A stretch of DNA of 64,000 nucleotides from an uncultured Lachnospiraceae bacterium (GCA_910577275.1 CAJTMW010000006.1:62001-126000), one strand, 5' to 3'. Shown: positions 52,343 through 61,996, numbered from the stretch's first letter. The notes: generated from the letters alone by a model not told the origin. Translations and numbers: made by a program.

Positions 52343-53458
52343 TTACTTCCCCTCCAGAAGTCCCTCATAATCAAAACCTTCCGCAATCTCCTTCATATGC
52401 GACAGATACTCGTCTATCCCCTTCCCCGGCTGCCCCTCCTTTGCCACAAGGCGGCTTTTATCCGCAAAGCACTCCGCCATGTAGCGGTTGAATTTCGGAT
52501 GATAGTGGCTGTAATCCGCATAGTTGTCCAGATTGCAGACGACCTCCTCCATATCCGGGAAAAAATAAACCTCCACATTATCATAGGCATTCAGCCTGTC
52601 GGCAAGATAGCGGTACTCCTCAATGGTCGCCTGAAGATGGTTCTCCCTCAGCACATCGTTCCAGAACAGAATGCTGTAGGGCGGGAAAAAGATGACGAAC
52701 TCCGTATCAGGATTCTCCTCGATAAAAGGGCAGATGTTCACGTCGAGGTTTTTTGCCGCCGCCTCCAGGTAAGCCTCCGGCAGCGCCTCCTCCTTTACCT
52801 GCTCCGGGGAGGTATAACCGTGCAGCACCCACTCTTTGCTGTAATACTCCTCCGTCCACCAGCTTGCGTACACGTTTGACAAATCCGTGGGCTCCGGGTC
52901 GGCTATGGGACGCAGAATGTAATTCAAAATCACGTCTTTGTTTAAAATATACTCGATATCATTAATCAAATTGTCGTCGTACAGGTATTCCGGTATCGGA
53001 TACTTGGTTTCCTCCACGCCGCCGGTGTAGGTCAGCACGTCCACCCCCAGAAACACCTTTTTAATTCTTTTCTCGCCTTTATTATTATGGCTCTTAAAAA
53101 TAATCTCCATAATATTGGCCTGGTCCTTCGGATAGGCCGAGCTGTAGCTTAACTTAATTGTATTTAAATCCATCAGTTCCTTAAACCATGTGGTCTGAAA
53201 ATTCACCGTCATGGAGGAGCCTAAAATCACGCTGTCATATTCCATATGGGCCGCCATTCCCGGATTCTGGGAAAGCTGGTTATCCACCAGATAGGGGAAG
53301 CCCTTAAGGGGCGCGTGATAGTGGAAAAAAGGGTCCACATACACCACAAGGGCGACGATTAAGGCCACGGCGGCAGCGGCAAAGACGCCAAACCAGATGA
53401 ACGCCCGCTTAAAGGGATTTTTATTCTGTTGCTTTTGCTTCACATTCTTTTCCTTCAT
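52343..53458 (-). CDS. SGNH/DltD-AlgX-like partner of MBOAT acyltransferase
   Basis: The start is uncertain: ATG 53458 (MKEKNVKQKQQ) or GTG 53482. The protein has about 371 residues with an N-terminal membrane anchor (FIWFGVFAAAAVALIVALVVYV) and an extracellular SGNH domain: block I DSVILGSSMTVNF (nucleophile Ser) and block V DYSHYHPKFN (Asp, His). Such proteins work with MBOAT enzymes to O-acylate exported glycans, as AlgX, DltD and PatB do. It lies 45 bases after the MBOAT gene. Confidence 0.85.
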   Translation of the reverse strand: MKEKNVKQKQQNKNPFKRAFIWFGVFAAAAVALIVALVVYVDPFFHYHAPLKGFPYLVDNQLSQNPGMAAHMEYDSVILGSSMTVNFQTTWFKELMDLNTIKLSYSSAYPKDQANIMEIIFKSHNNKGEKRIKKVFLGVDVLTYTGGVEETKYPIPEYLYDDNLINDIEYILNKDVILNYILRPIADPEPTDLSNVYASWWTEEYYSKEWVLHGYTSPEQVKEEALPEAYLEAAAKNLDVNICPFIEENPDTEFVIFFPPYSILFWNDVLRENHLQATIEEYRYLADRLNAYDNVEVYFFPDMEEVVCNLDNYADYSHYHPKFNRYMAECFADKSRLVAKEGQPGKGIDEYLSHMKEIAEGFDYEGLLEGK

Positions 53459-53503
53459 GTTTCCTTTTATACTTCCTGCCACGATATTTAAGCCTGTAAA
53501 AGC

Positions 53504-55222
53504 TTAAAAATTCACATACAAAAACGTGCTCACGCCTGAAAACGAAATTACGCTCCAGACAAACAAAACCGCCATGATAAATGACGACACCACGCCGGGC
53601 TTTACCTCCCTTGCAGCGCGGACGGCGGTTTTGGCAAAAAACACCAGCAAAAGAACCGCTGTCAGGAACAATACCATCAATATGTAATGGGCATACTGCC
53701 AGCTGTCTATCCGCAGCACCTTAATTACATACCAGAATTCATCCAGATTAAAGCATCCCGCCAGCTCCCAGTTGATTCTCCCAAAGGAAAAACCGGCTAT
53801 GTTTTTTATAAGAGCAACCGCTTCCTTCACAGACGGCGCCCGGAAAAAAATCCACGCAATATTTACATACAGAAACGTCGCAAGTACGCAGAGAGCATGG
53901 GCGAGCCAGCCTCTTACCCCTCTCCGTCCTGTGCAGGCGTCCGGCGTATCGTCCCCTGCTGTCCCTGCTTCCGCAGAAGATACGTTACTTTTCCGGCCAT
54001 CCCCCGTTTCCCGTCCGGCCTCCCTCCGTACTTCATTTCTGGCAGCGTGCCCGGCATTCTGCCCGACATCCCGTCGTGCCCTTGTAAGCACAAAAAGCAC
54101 TCCGTGCATCATGCCCCAGACAATAAACTGCCACCCGGCGCCATGCCAGACGCCGCTTAAGAAGAATACAATCAGGCAGTTGAAATAGGTACGCATCCTT
54201 CCCTTTCTGTTTCCTCCAAGGGGAATGTACAGATATCTTGTAAAAAATCCTGTCAGCGTTATGTGCCATCTTTTCCAGAATTCCAGAATATTGGACGCTT
54301 TATAGGGAGAATCAAAGTTAAGAGGAAGTTCATAGCCCATCATTCCCGCAATTCCCATAGCCATATCGCAGTACCCGCTGAAATCGAAGTAAAGCTGCAG
54401 GGTATAGGAGAGCATCACAATAAGCGCGTCCCCGGAATTTAACGCCGCCAGATTCCCGTAACCGAAATCAACCGCCTTACCGAGCGTATCCGCAAGAAGC
54501 GCCTTCTTCGATAACCCCAGAATAAATAAAAAAAGATTTCTGTAAATTCCTTCCCAGTCGGCGCTCCTTTTTTTTCCGTCAGCCTGACTGAAAAACTCTC
54601 CCGGCAGAGCAATAGGCCCCTGCATCATTTTGGGGAAAAAGCTTACATACACCCCATAGGAAAGGACTCCCATCCCTCCCAGATTCCTTCGGTAGCATTC
54701 CATCAGGCAGGCTATCTGGGTGAAAGTAAAAAAGCTGATTCCAAGAGGGACAAAGCCGCCTGTGTCCCTGTACTTAAAAAAGCAAAGGAGCGCCAGGTTA
54801 AAAGCAATACCGGCGGCCAGCAAGCCCTTCCGGCGAACGTCTGTTTTCTTTCCCCGGTCCGGGCCGGACTCTGACTGCGGCCACCCCGAACCTGCTTTTG
54901 GATTCCCTGCCTGTCCCGCCGGATTCCGCATCTGTGTATCTCCGCCGCAGCCCATATTCTGCATCTGCCACCCAAGGCCGTAATTCACCGCCATGCTTCC
55001 CACCAGAACCGGCAGATATTCCGGGCAGCGCCAGCCATAAAAAATCAGGGATACTGCAAGCAAATATCCCTTTTCCAGACTTCCTTCTGCGAACCTGAAT
55101 TTCTTTTTTCCGGTCTCAAATTCCGCCGGAGACCTTTTCCCTTCCAGCCTCCGGCACAGAAAAAGCCCGGCCAGAACCAAAGGAAAAAACGCAAATATAA
55201 ATCCATAAGAATTAAACAGCAT
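53504..55222 (-). CDS. MBOAT-family O-acyltransferase (AlgI-like)
   Basis: The 572-residue multi-spanning protein begins MLFNSYGFIFAFFPLVLAG. It has 'VPLGISFFTFTQIACLMECYRR', 'YFDFSGYCDMAMGIAGMMGYELPLNFDSPY' and 'FWKRWHITLTGFFTRYLYIPLGGNRKG', and the catalytic-His region SGVWHGAGWQFIVWGMMHGVLF. Two poorly conserved hydrophilic insertions, about 95-140 and 390-430, are Gly/Arg/Glu-rich. It carries acyl groups across the membrane to the SGNH partner for polysaccharide or teichoic-acid O-acylation. Confidence 0.93.
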   Translation of the reverse strand: MLFNSYGFIFAFFPLVLAGLFLCRRLEGKRSPAEFETGKKKFRFAEGSLEKGYLLAVSLIFYGWRCPEYLPVLVGSMAVNYGLGWQMQNMGCGGDTQMRNPAGQAGNPKAGSGWPQSESGPDRGKKTDVRRKGLLAAGIAFNLALLCFFKYRDTGGFVPLGISFFTFTQIACLMECYRRNLGGMGVLSYGVYVSFFPKMMQGPIALPGEFFSQADGKKRSADWEGIYRNLFLFILGLSKKALLADTLGKAVDFGYGNLAALNSGDALIVMLSYTLQLYFDFSGYCDMAMGIAGMMGYELPLNFDSPYKASNILEFWKRWHITLTGFFTRYLYIPLGGNRKGRMRTYFNCLIVFFLSGVWHGAGWQFIVWGMMHGVLFVLTRARRDVGQNAGHAARNEVRREAGRETGDGRKSNVSSAEAGTAGDDTPDACTGRRGVRGWLAHALCVLATFLYVNIAWIFFRAPSVKEAVALIKNIAGFSFGRINWELAGCFNLDEFWYVIKVLRIDSWQYAHYILMVLFLTAVLLLVFFAKTAVRAAREVKPGVVSSFIMAVLFVWSVISFSGVSTFLYVNF

Positions 55223-55304
55223 GATTTCTTATCCTCAAAACACGGCCGTCACCGCCACGGCTCTTAATTCCGCATTTCCGGCTTATTCCCTGCCGGCCGC
55301 AGAC

Positions 55305-56162
55305 TCATTCGTTGTAATAATCCTTCCATCCGCTTACCGTTTCCACCGTCACGGGGTCCACATAAACCCGGTAGCCGTCAATCTCCTTAAGCAGCGTAAG
55401 ACCGGCCTCCGCCGGGTCCATATCCGTCTGCCGCCCTGCTGCCAGGACAATATACTGGCAGTATTCCGCCCGTGAGGCTTCGAGGAGGGCTTCCATTTCC
55501 ACTGTTTCCGGGACCTCCATGGCCTCATAAACCGCGTTATAATAGCTCCACCCCAGCATTTCCCGCCCGAAAGGCATGTTGATGGCGGCGTCATACTGGC
55601 GCACAAAATGTATCAGCTCAGAGGGCATGGCCGCCGTAACCCGGACGTCCGAGTCGCCGGGCCCGATTAAATCGCAGATTTCAATTACCGTATCCGGTAT
55701 ATGGTAAAGATTTTCCGCCTTTGTAATATACTGGCTCTTGTAAACCAGACTGCCAAGCACGACAATTAACGCGCCGGAGAGTATAAGCCCCGGTATTCTG
55801 TATCTGGCAAACAACCGGCAGGCTCCATAGCAGAAAATAATTCCCATAGGAATCGTCCACAGGACCCGGTAATAAATTTCCCCGTCCAGAAGCGCCACAA
55901 ACGCTTTCCTGCTCAAAGGGAACAAAAACAAAACCGTCACGATTACCGGCGCATAAACCAGCACAATCCGCAAGGCCTTGTTTTTCTCCGTCGCCAGAAG
56001 ATATATCCATGCCAGCAAAGACAGGAGCAGCAGATATTTAAGCCCCGTATATAGTTTGAAAATCACCAGACTTTCCATAAAAATTCCAAACATAACTCTC
56101 TCTATTCCTTCTGCTAATTTGTAAACATCCCCCCCGCGCAGCCCCCACAATACTCCCTGCAT
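55305..56162 (-). CDS. Membrane protein, probable second half of a DUF6077-like protein
   Basis: The 285-residue product has three to four hydrophobic segments ('GLKYLLLLSLLAWIYLLAT', 'IVLVYAPVIVTVLFLFPL', 'IPGLILSGALIVVLGSLVY') and then a soluble C-terminus that looks like the extracellular end of GT39/ArnT-type proteins ('YCQYIVLAAG', 'LLKEIDGYRVYVDP'). It lies 43 bases after the membrane protein at 56206, in a different frame. The two may be halves of one ancestral gene. A GGAG lies eight bases before the ATG, so it could also be translated alone. Confidence 0.6.
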   Translation of the reverse strand: MQGVLWGLRGGDVYKLAEGIERVMFGIFMESLVIFKLYTGLKYLLLLSLLAWIYLLATEKNKALRIVLVYAPVIVTVLFLFPLSRKAFVALLDGEIYYRVLWTIPMGIIFCYGACRLFARYRIPGLILSGALIVVLGSLVYKSQYITKAENLYHIPDTVIEICDLIGPGDSDVRVTAAMPSELIHFVRQYDAAINMPFGREMLGWSYYNAVYEAMEVPETVEMEALLEASRAEYCQYIVLAAGRQTDMDPAEAGLTLLKEIDGYRVYVDPVTVETVSGWKDYYNE

Positions 56163-56205
56163 GCCATAGGCTCCGCCAGAACGTCAGAAAACCGCGCCGC
56201 AAAGG

Positions 56206-57387
56206 TTACAGCGCAAGCAGTCCGTGGGTAACCGCCGCGTAAAGTACCACATAAACTCCTCCGGGTATACACGCCAGCCCCGCTTTCACCAGTACGCTGA
56301 ATTTCTTTTCTTTTAAGGCAAACAAAAGCCCGAATCCTGCCGTCATCAGGCAGCTGAGCAAAATCGCCAGAGAGCTGCTGGCGCCTCCCGCCAGATTAAG
56401 GAGCGCAAGCAAAATCCAGAGCCCCCTCTGTCCCTCCGGCTCCTTCGACACTTCTTCCCTGTAGCCCGCAATGCTTTTGCCGCTTTCCACAATTTTCCAT
56501 CCCTCTTTGAGCAGCTGTACCTGCGTGCCCTCGCTCTTTTGCCCGAACAGGCTAAGGAACAGCCACAGCACCGCCGGTATGACAAAATTCCCCGCAAAGG
56601 ACTTCCCCTGCCAGGTCCTTGTCAGAAAAAAGGTCTCCGGCGTGTAGATGGAAACAGCCCCGAACATCTGCCAAAGCGCCATCAGCACCATGAACATGGG
56701 AAGAAGCTCCTTTTTCTTTCTGAAAAGGATTCTTCCCGTCTGGTAATACAAAACGTAGGTGACGGGAATCAGCACAAGGGGAACCACACTGTGCGCCATG
56801 ATAGTTGCATGTACGCCGCTCATACTGCCCACATAAGCCTCCCACACGGAAAAAAGCGCCAGGGCATGACGCACGTCAAGGGGCGAGCTGCGCCCCGTAT
56901 AGGGATTGATTCGATAAAGGGTGTCCATCTGCTGGGCAATCACCGCCTGCACCCCGTAATAGGCGTCGTCCCCGTCAAAGGACGCTCTGGTAAAAGACAT
57001 ATAAAGCTGGAAGCCGACCACGCCAAGGAACAGCACCAGCATAATTTTCCCCTCCAGAGAGTACTCCTTAAGCCGGGAAAATCCCCGGAAATTCAGTTCG
57101 TACCCCTTTTTCCCTTTTAAATAAGTCACCCAGATTCCCGAAAGGGCGCACAGCACCAGCGCCGGCGTATAACATTTGATGAAGGTGGAAAATCCGTTAT
57201 ACACTACAAAGAGCACCACCGGGATTCCCACAAGCTCCAGAATAAAAAACTGTAAAATGTAACCGGCAATCAGCGCCACCCCCGGCGTTCTCTGGCTCTT
57301 TTTTAAAAGCGGCAGGAAAAGAAGCCCCATACAAAACGGTACTGCCAGAAGCCACAATATGAAACTGAATATCCTGTATACAATCAT
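56206..57387 (-). CDS. DUF6077-like multi-spanning membrane protein
   Basis: The start is set at ATG 57387 (MIVYRIFSFILWLL), giving 393 residues. About nine hydrophobic segments flank an extracellular loop 'YMSFTRASFDGDDAYYGVQAVIAQQMDTLYRINPYTG', where the 'DDAYY' acidic pair recalls the Asp pair of GT39/GT83 lipid-sugar glycosyltransferases. This suggests DUF6077-type or GT-C membrane glycosyltransferases (inference). The last membrane part and soluble end are missing compared with GT-C proteins, see the next gene. Confidence 0.65.
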   Translation of the reverse strand: MIVYRIFSFILWLLAVPFCMGLLFLPLLKKSQRTPGVALIAGYILQFFILELVGIPVVLFVVYNGFSTFIKCYTPALVLCALSGIWVTYLKGKKGYELNFRGFSRLKEYSLEGKIMLVLFLGVVGFQLYMSFTRASFDGDDAYYGVQAVIAQQMDTLYRINPYTGRSSPLDVRHALALFSVWEAYVGSMSGVHATIMAHSVVPLVLIPVTYVLYYQTGRILFRKKKELLPMFMVLMALWQMFGAVSIYTPETFFLTRTWQGKSFAGNFVIPAVLWLFLSLFGQKSEGTQVQLLKEGWKIVESGKSIAGYREEVSKEPEGQRGLWILLALLNLAGGASSSLAILLSCLMTAGFGLLFALKEKKFSVLVKAGLACIPGGVYVVLYAAVTHGLLAL

Positions 57388-57469
57388 CTTAATTCTTTCC
57401 CTTTCCGAATATATCACGCGCCACTTTCACCAGGGACGGCCGCCCGAAGTATTGCCCGTCCGCCTCCTC

Positions 57470-59041
57470 CTACATCTTTTTGAAAAGATAATAGGTAAAC
57501 GCAAGCTCGCCCTGATACCATGGCTCCTGGGCCACAAGCTCGTACTTTTCCCAAATCACATCGGGGTAATCGTCCCTTGCAATCACAAAATCCGTCCGCC
57601 CTTCCCTGATGTAACGCTCCTGCTCCTTTAACACGTCGTCAATGGCAAGGGTCTGGGTCTGGAACCACCGGCAGGTGGGCACAATATCGCACACCGTATA
57701 AAGCCCGGCGTCCAGACACCCGATATTAAGCAGCGTGGGGTTTTCCTCCTGCTCCACAATTTCCCTGAATTTATATAAAAATATGTCTTCCTTTTTCTCG
57801 CTCATGTGGGGAATGTTCATGGAGCCTGTCCAGATAATGCCCGCGCCGGCTGCAAGCGCAAGCGCCGCCGCTGCAAAAGTCCGCATCCTTTTTCGAAAAC
57901 ACGCTTTTCCCCCGGACGTTTCTTCTCCTGGGGCTGCCTCCCCGGAATGCCGTTTTGCAGCGTCCGCTCCTGTAAAGAGTTTTCCCCCAAAAAACTCCGC
58001 CATACGTCCCGCAAGCACAAAACCGAACACCGTAAACACCGCCAAAGGCAGCGCATAATAAGGGAGGGACGAGCCTCCCACGTAAATACCCAAAAACAGG
58101 AAAAAGCAAAGCGCCGCCAGATTAAAGCGTTCCAGCCGCCTTTTCTTTCCTGTACAGATAAACCAGAGCACCCCCGGTATCAGAAACGCAAAATAAATCA
58201 GGTTGTCCCTGATAACCCAGTAAAGCAGCTTGCTTAACGTATAAATCCTCTCATACAGCCCGGGCCCCTCCCCGTTTAAATCGCTGTAAATAAACACATT
58301 GATATAGACATAGCCCCAATACCACTCATACAGCCCGTGATTCCACCCGAAATAAACAAGCCACGGCACAAAAGGAACCGCCATTCCTCCAAGGAAAACC
58401 AGGCAGCCCTTTACCGCGCCGAAAAAATCCTTCCTCGCCAGAAAGGAAAAGGCCATGCACATCATCCACGCAAAGAAAAAGCCAAGCACCGTAAATTTGA
58501 TATTGGCGACCATACCCGCCAAAAGCCCTCCGGCAAACAGAACCTTAAACCTCACCGCCTTGCCCGGATAGCCGTTTTTGAAATATTCTATGGAAAGATA
58601 CAGTCCCCATACCAGAAAAGGGAAACAGATTTCCTCCGCGCTGCCTCCCCAGTAAAAGCTTTTGGAGCTGACAATCACGGCAAGGGCTGCCGGACTTAAG
58701 AAAAGCGCCGTATTCCTTTTCAGATAAAGCCGCATGATATAATAAATCCCCAGCAAATCCAGAAACGCCCATATTCCCTCGAGAATATACACTCCGGCAA
58801 AGGTGGTGTGGGAAACAAGATACGCCAGACCGTACAGAAAATAAAGATACGGCCCTTTCTGGTCAAACACGTCCCTGTAGGGCATTTTCCCGTTGAAAAG
58901 CGCCTTCCCCATGGAAAAATAGCTGTTGGCGTCATTCCAGTCGTTACAGGGATACAAAAAGGATGAGCGGGTGGCGAAAAGCATAAGAAGAAAGCCTGCC
59001 AGCAAAAGATAAAAGGCCGCCTGTATTTCTTTCTTTTTCAT
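57470..59041 (-). CDS. GT39/ArnT-like membrane glycosyltransferase
   Basis: The 523-residue protein has about eleven hydrophobic segments. The first extracellular loop is 'ATRSSFLYPCNDWNDANSYFSMGKALFNGKMPYRDVFDQKGPYLYFLYGLAY', the GT-C catalytic-loop layout with acidic residues followed by 'DVFDQKGP'. The C-terminus ('LNIGCLDAGLYTVCDIVPTCRWFQTQTLAIDD') is soluble and extracellular. It probably transfers a sugar from a polyprenyl carrier to a cell-wall polymer. RBS GGGGGATAACGG. Its neighbours are the two related membrane genes and MBOAT. Confidence 0.8.
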   Translation of the reverse strand: MKKKEIQAAFYLLLAGFLLMLFATRSSFLYPCNDWNDANSYFSMGKALFNGKMPYRDVFDQKGPYLYFLYGLAYLVSHTTFAGVYILEGIWAFLDLLGIYYIMRLYLKRNTALFLSPAALAVIVSSKSFYWGGSAEEICFPFLVWGLYLSIEYFKNGYPGKAVRFKVLFAGGLLAGMVANIKFTVLGFFFAWMMCMAFSFLARKDFFGAVKGCLVFLGGMAVPFVPWLVYFGWNHGLYEWYWGYVYINVFIYSDLNGEGPGLYERIYTLSKLLYWVIRDNLIYFAFLIPGVLWFICTGKKRRLERFNLAALCFFLFLGIYVGGSSLPYYALPLAVFTVFGFVLAGRMAEFFGGKLFTGADAAKRHSGEAAPGEETSGGKACFRKRMRTFAAAALALAAGAGIIWTGSMNIPHMSEKKEDIFLYKFREIVEQEENPTLLNIGCLDAGLYTVCDIVPTCRWFQTQTLAIDDVLKEQERYIREGRTDFVIARDDYPDVIWEKYELVAQEPWYQGELAFTYYLFKKM

Positions 59042-59171
59042 CCGTTATCCCCCGTTTCCATAGCTTTTACTTCTTTATTTTACACTAATTTTAATGTATA
59101 TACCATATTTTCTTTTATTTTCCGTTTTATATCAGCATATAAAATATTTCTGTATCATTTTTACATAACGA

Positions 59172-59201
59172 TTGACAAAACAAATCTGTTCCATATATAA
59201 T
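59172..59201 (+). promoter_or_regulatory. Strong sigma-70 promoter of the secreted repeat-protein gene
   Basis: TTGACA (59172-59177) and TATAAT (59196-59201), both perfect consensus, are separated by 18 bases and lie 34 bases upstream of the ATG. Confidence 0.8.
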
Positions 59202-59235
59202 AGCATAACATAATAAAAAACCGAAAGGAGAACCT

Positions 59236-60153
59236 ATGCATTTCAAAAAAATATTTATTACCGGCGCAGCAATGACGTTGCTTGTCTGTTCATCGATGAA
59301 CGTCTCCGCTGCAGAAACAGTATCCGCCGATTACATCAAATCCTTAAAAGAAAGCGGAAAGGAAAGCCTCATTATCGACGTAGATGCCTACAAGGCATCC
59401 TACAAGGATTTGGCGGAAGCCTTTGGGGACAATACGGATGCTTACATTGCACATTATCTGAATACGGGAATCTACGAAGGCAGAACAAAGGGAGTTCTTT
59501 TTGACCCGTTGGCATATGCAAATGCCTACAGCGACGTCAGGGAATCCTTTGGCGATGATATTTCTGCAATTGTCGAGCATTATGTGAACTTTGGAGTTAC
59601 AGAAAACCGTACAATAGGAACGGCAAACGGCTTCGCAGATATTTCCTCCGCAGCTCAAAACGGCAGCTACCGGATACCTGCCAGAAGGGCAAATACCGTG
59701 ACACCCGTTTCCGGCGTCAATACATCGGCTGACAGCTATGAAGCGAACGCCACAGCGGCAGACACCGGCAATACCGTCTCTGCTTTTGCCGGTTCCAATG
59801 ACAGCGCTGCCGGAAATGATTATGTAAGCCCTTCCGCAGACAGCAATAATCAGAGCGGTCCGGCACCGGCTCCCGCAGCAGATACCGGCAGTAATGCTTC
59901 TTCTGCAAGCGACAGTACAAATTATCATCATACCACTTCCATCTACACAGATGACGAGTCAACTCTGCTTCGGGTTGAGTATTATGATGATAATAATCAC
60001 CTGTTTGAATATTCAAGCGTTTCCGATTATGATAAGAATACAAATTCTTATACGGAAACCGTATATCAATGGGACGAAGAAAATAAAGTCAGCGTTCCCA
60101 CACGTACGGATACCTATGTCAATGGCGAACTTACTTCCTCTGAAAATCATTAA
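59236..60153 (+). CDS. Secreted repeat protein with two Tyr-rich helical repeats
   Basis: The 305-residue protein has a signal peptide (residues 1-26, cleaving after SAA). Two copies of a roughly 43-residue repeat follow: 'DVDAYKASYKDLAEAFGDNTDAYIAHYLNTGIYEGRTKG' and 'DPLAYANAYSDVRESFGDDISAIVEHYVNFGVTENRTIG'. This 'Y....DVR..FG.D..A...HY...G..E.R' unit occurs on Lachnospiraceae secreted enzymes and binding proteins. A Ser/Ala/Asn-rich linker and a Tyr/Thr-rich C-terminal domain follow. No enzyme motif is seen. It is followed by a terminator. Confidence 0.85.
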   Translation: MHFKKIFITGAAMTLLVCSSMNVSAAETVSADYIKSLKESGKESLIIDVDAYKASYKDLAEAFGDNTDAYIAHYLNTGIYEGRTKGVLFDPLAYANAYSDVRESFGDDISAIVEHYVNFGVTENRTIGTANGFADISSAAQNGSYRIPARRANTVTPVSGVNTSADSYEANATAADTGNTVSAFAGSNDSAAGNDYVSPSADSNNQSGPAPAPAADTGSNASSASDSTNYHHTTSIYTDDESTLLRVEYYDDNNHLFEYSSVSDYDKNTNSYTETVYQWDEENKVSVPTRTDTYVNGELTSSENH

Positions 60154-60172
60154 ATCATTTTCGTATTTATAA

Positions 60173-60232
60173 AATACTTCTTTCCGGTAAGATAATTCCT
60201 GCCGGAAAGAAGTATTTTCTTTTATTTTTTTA
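60173..60232 (+). terminator. Rho-independent terminator of the secreted repeat-protein gene
   Basis: AATACTTCTTTCCGG (60173-60187) pairs perfectly with CCGGAAAGAAGTATT (60202-60216), and a T-rich run follows. Confidence 0.9.
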
Positions 60233-60245
60233 TTTTTCCCATAAG

Positions 60246-60274
60246 TGGACACAATTTTTAATGTATGCTACAAT
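60246..60274 (+). promoter_or_regulatory. Promoter of the FAD oxidoreductase gene
   Basis: TGGACA (60246-60251) and TACAAT (60269-60274) are separated by 17 bases, 45 bases upstream of ATG 60320. Confidence 0.6.
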
Positions 60275-60319
60275 AGTGAATTATCAGTATTCTCACACAC
60301 GAAAGGTAGATATGACGGC

Positions 60320-61894
60320 ATGAAAAAAGCACTTGTCATAGGCGCAGGTCCCGCGGGTCTTACCGCCGCTTACGAGCTCTTAACGAAATCAAAGGACATT
60401 GAGGTCACCGTATTTGAAGAAAGCGAATGTTTCGGCGGTATTTCCAAAACCGTAAATTATAAAGGAAACCGTATGGATATGGGCGGACACCGCTTCTTTT
60501 CCAAAATACCCGAGGTCAACGCATGGTGGGACAAAATGCTTCCCATGCAGGGGGCTCCTACCTATGACGATATCATTTTAAACCGTCCCATGCCCCTTTC
60601 AAAAGGAGGACCCGACCCGGAAAAGGAAGACCGGGTTATGCTTACAAGACACCGGGTATCCCGTATTTACTTTGACTCCAAGTTTTACGATTATCCGATT
60701 TCCTTAAAACTCGAGACTTTTAAAAATTTCGGCTTTGTCACCACCATGCAGGTAGGCTTCAGTTATCTTGCCGCCCTGCTCCATAAACGTCCGGTGGACA
60801 GCCTTGAGAATTTTTATATCAACCGCTTCGGGCGCAAGCTCTACTCCATGTTTTTTGAGTACTATACGGAAAACCTGTGGGGACGCCACCCAAGGGAAAT
60901 CGACCCATCCTGGGGAGCGCAGCGCACCAAGGGAATGTCCATTATGGCCATTCTTAAGGATGTGATTGAGAAAAAGCTGAAAAAGAAAAACCGCAAGGTG
61001 GAAACCTCCCTGATTGAAGAATTCAAATATCCCAAGCTTGGTCCCGGCCAGCTCTGGGACGTGACTGCCGGCGAGGTGGAAAAGCTTGGCGGCACCATCA
61101 TCAAAAACGCCAGGGTAACGAAATTCCACAGAGACGAAAACAATGTCCTCACCTCCCTGACCTACGAGAAGGACGGACAGGAATTTACCGTGGAGGGCGA
61201 TTACTTCATTTCCTCCATGCCTGTAAAGGATTTGGTGGCCGGTATGAACGACGTTCCCCCGGAGCCTGCCAGAATTGCCGCCGGGCTTCCCTACCGGGAT
61301 TACATGACTCTGGGCGTTCTCGTTCCGAAAATCAACCTTGAAAACAAGACGGATATGAAGACCGTCGGCAACATTGTTCCCGACTGCTGGGTATATGTTC
61401 AGGACCGCAAGGTAAAGCTGGGACGTTTCCAGATTTACAACAACTGGTCCCCTTATATGATTAAGGATTTGGAAAACACCGTCTGGATTGGACTGGAATA
61501 TTTCGTCAACGAAGGGGACGAGTTCTGGAACATGACGGAAGATGAATTTTCCAGAATCGGTGTGGAGGAAATGATAAAGCTGGGTCTCATCGACAGCCCC
61601 GACGTTGTGCTTGACACCCATATGGAAAAGGTAAAAAAGGCATATCCGGCTTACTTTGACACCTACGATGAAATTGACAAACTGGTTTCCTGGTTAAGCT
61701 CCATTGAAAATCTCTACTGCGTGGGACGCAACGGCCAGCACCGTTACAATAATATCGACCATTCCATGGTGACTTCCTTTGAAACCGTCAAGAATATTTT
61801 ATCCGGCAAAAAGGACAAGTCCAATATCTGGAACGTCAACACAGAGCAGGAATATCATGAAGAAACCGCGAAAAACGAAGCGGAAATTGACTGA
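60320..61894 (+). CDS. FAD-dependent oxidoreductase (UDP-galactopyranose mutase/amine oxidase-like)
   Basis: I place the start at ATG 60320 (MKKALVIGAGPAGLTAAYELL), giving 524 residues. The Rossmann motif GAGPAGLTAAYE, 'FEESECFGGISKTVNYKGNRMDMGGHRFFSKIPEV' and 'FFEYYTENLWGRHPREIDPSWG' place it in the FAD amine-oxidase/UGM-like clan. The related role of UDP-galactofuranose production is possible but it is longer than Glf. A three-codon frame ATG-ACG-GCA-TGA (60312-60323) overlaps the start and has the better-spaced GAAAGG upstream. The gene sits among envelope genes. Confidence 0.8.
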   Translation: MKKALVIGAGPAGLTAAYELLTKSKDIEVTVFEESECFGGISKTVNYKGNRMDMGGHRFFSKIPEVNAWWDKMLPMQGAPTYDDIILNRPMPLSKGGPDPEKEDRVMLTRHRVSRIYFDSKFYDYPISLKLETFKNFGFVTTMQVGFSYLAALLHKRPVDSLENFYINRFGRKLYSMFFEYYTENLWGRHPREIDPSWGAQRTKGMSIMAILKDVIEKKLKKKNRKVETSLIEEFKYPKLGPGQLWDVTAGEVEKLGGTIIKNARVTKFHRDENNVLTSLTYEKDGQEFTVEGDYFISSMPVKDLVAGMNDVPPEPARIAAGLPYRDYMTLGVLVPKINLENKTDMKTVGNIVPDCWVYVQDRKVKLGRFQIYNNWSPYMIKDLENTVWIGLEYFVNEGDEFWNMTEDEFSRIGVEEMIKLGLIDSPDVVLDTHMEKVKKAYPAYFDTYDEIDKLVSWLSSIENLYCVGRNGQHRYNNIDHSMVTSFETVKNILSGKKDKSNIWNVNTEQEYHEETAKNEAEID

Positions 61895-61904
61895 GCATCT
61901 TATT

Positions 61905-61952
61905 GTAAAAAAGGCTGCTGCAAAAACGGATAAGTCTGCCGGAGCAGCAGCC
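61905..61952 (-). terminator. Rho-independent terminator of the lipoprotein gene
   Basis: GGCTGCTGC and GCAGCAGCC form a 9-bp perfect stem with a 22-base loop. On the reverse strand a T-run follows (61905-61912 as A on the forward strand). It lies about 45 bases past the lipoprotein stop, between convergent genes. Confidence 0.75.
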
Positions 61953-61996
61953 CTTTAACGGCAGCGGACAGCCCGCAAAGCGCGCTGCCCGTTGCT

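Noticed and set aside
60704..61621. Reverse open frame of 305 codons
   Set aside because: Antisense shadow of the FAD oxidoreductase, which has clear motifs and a promoter.
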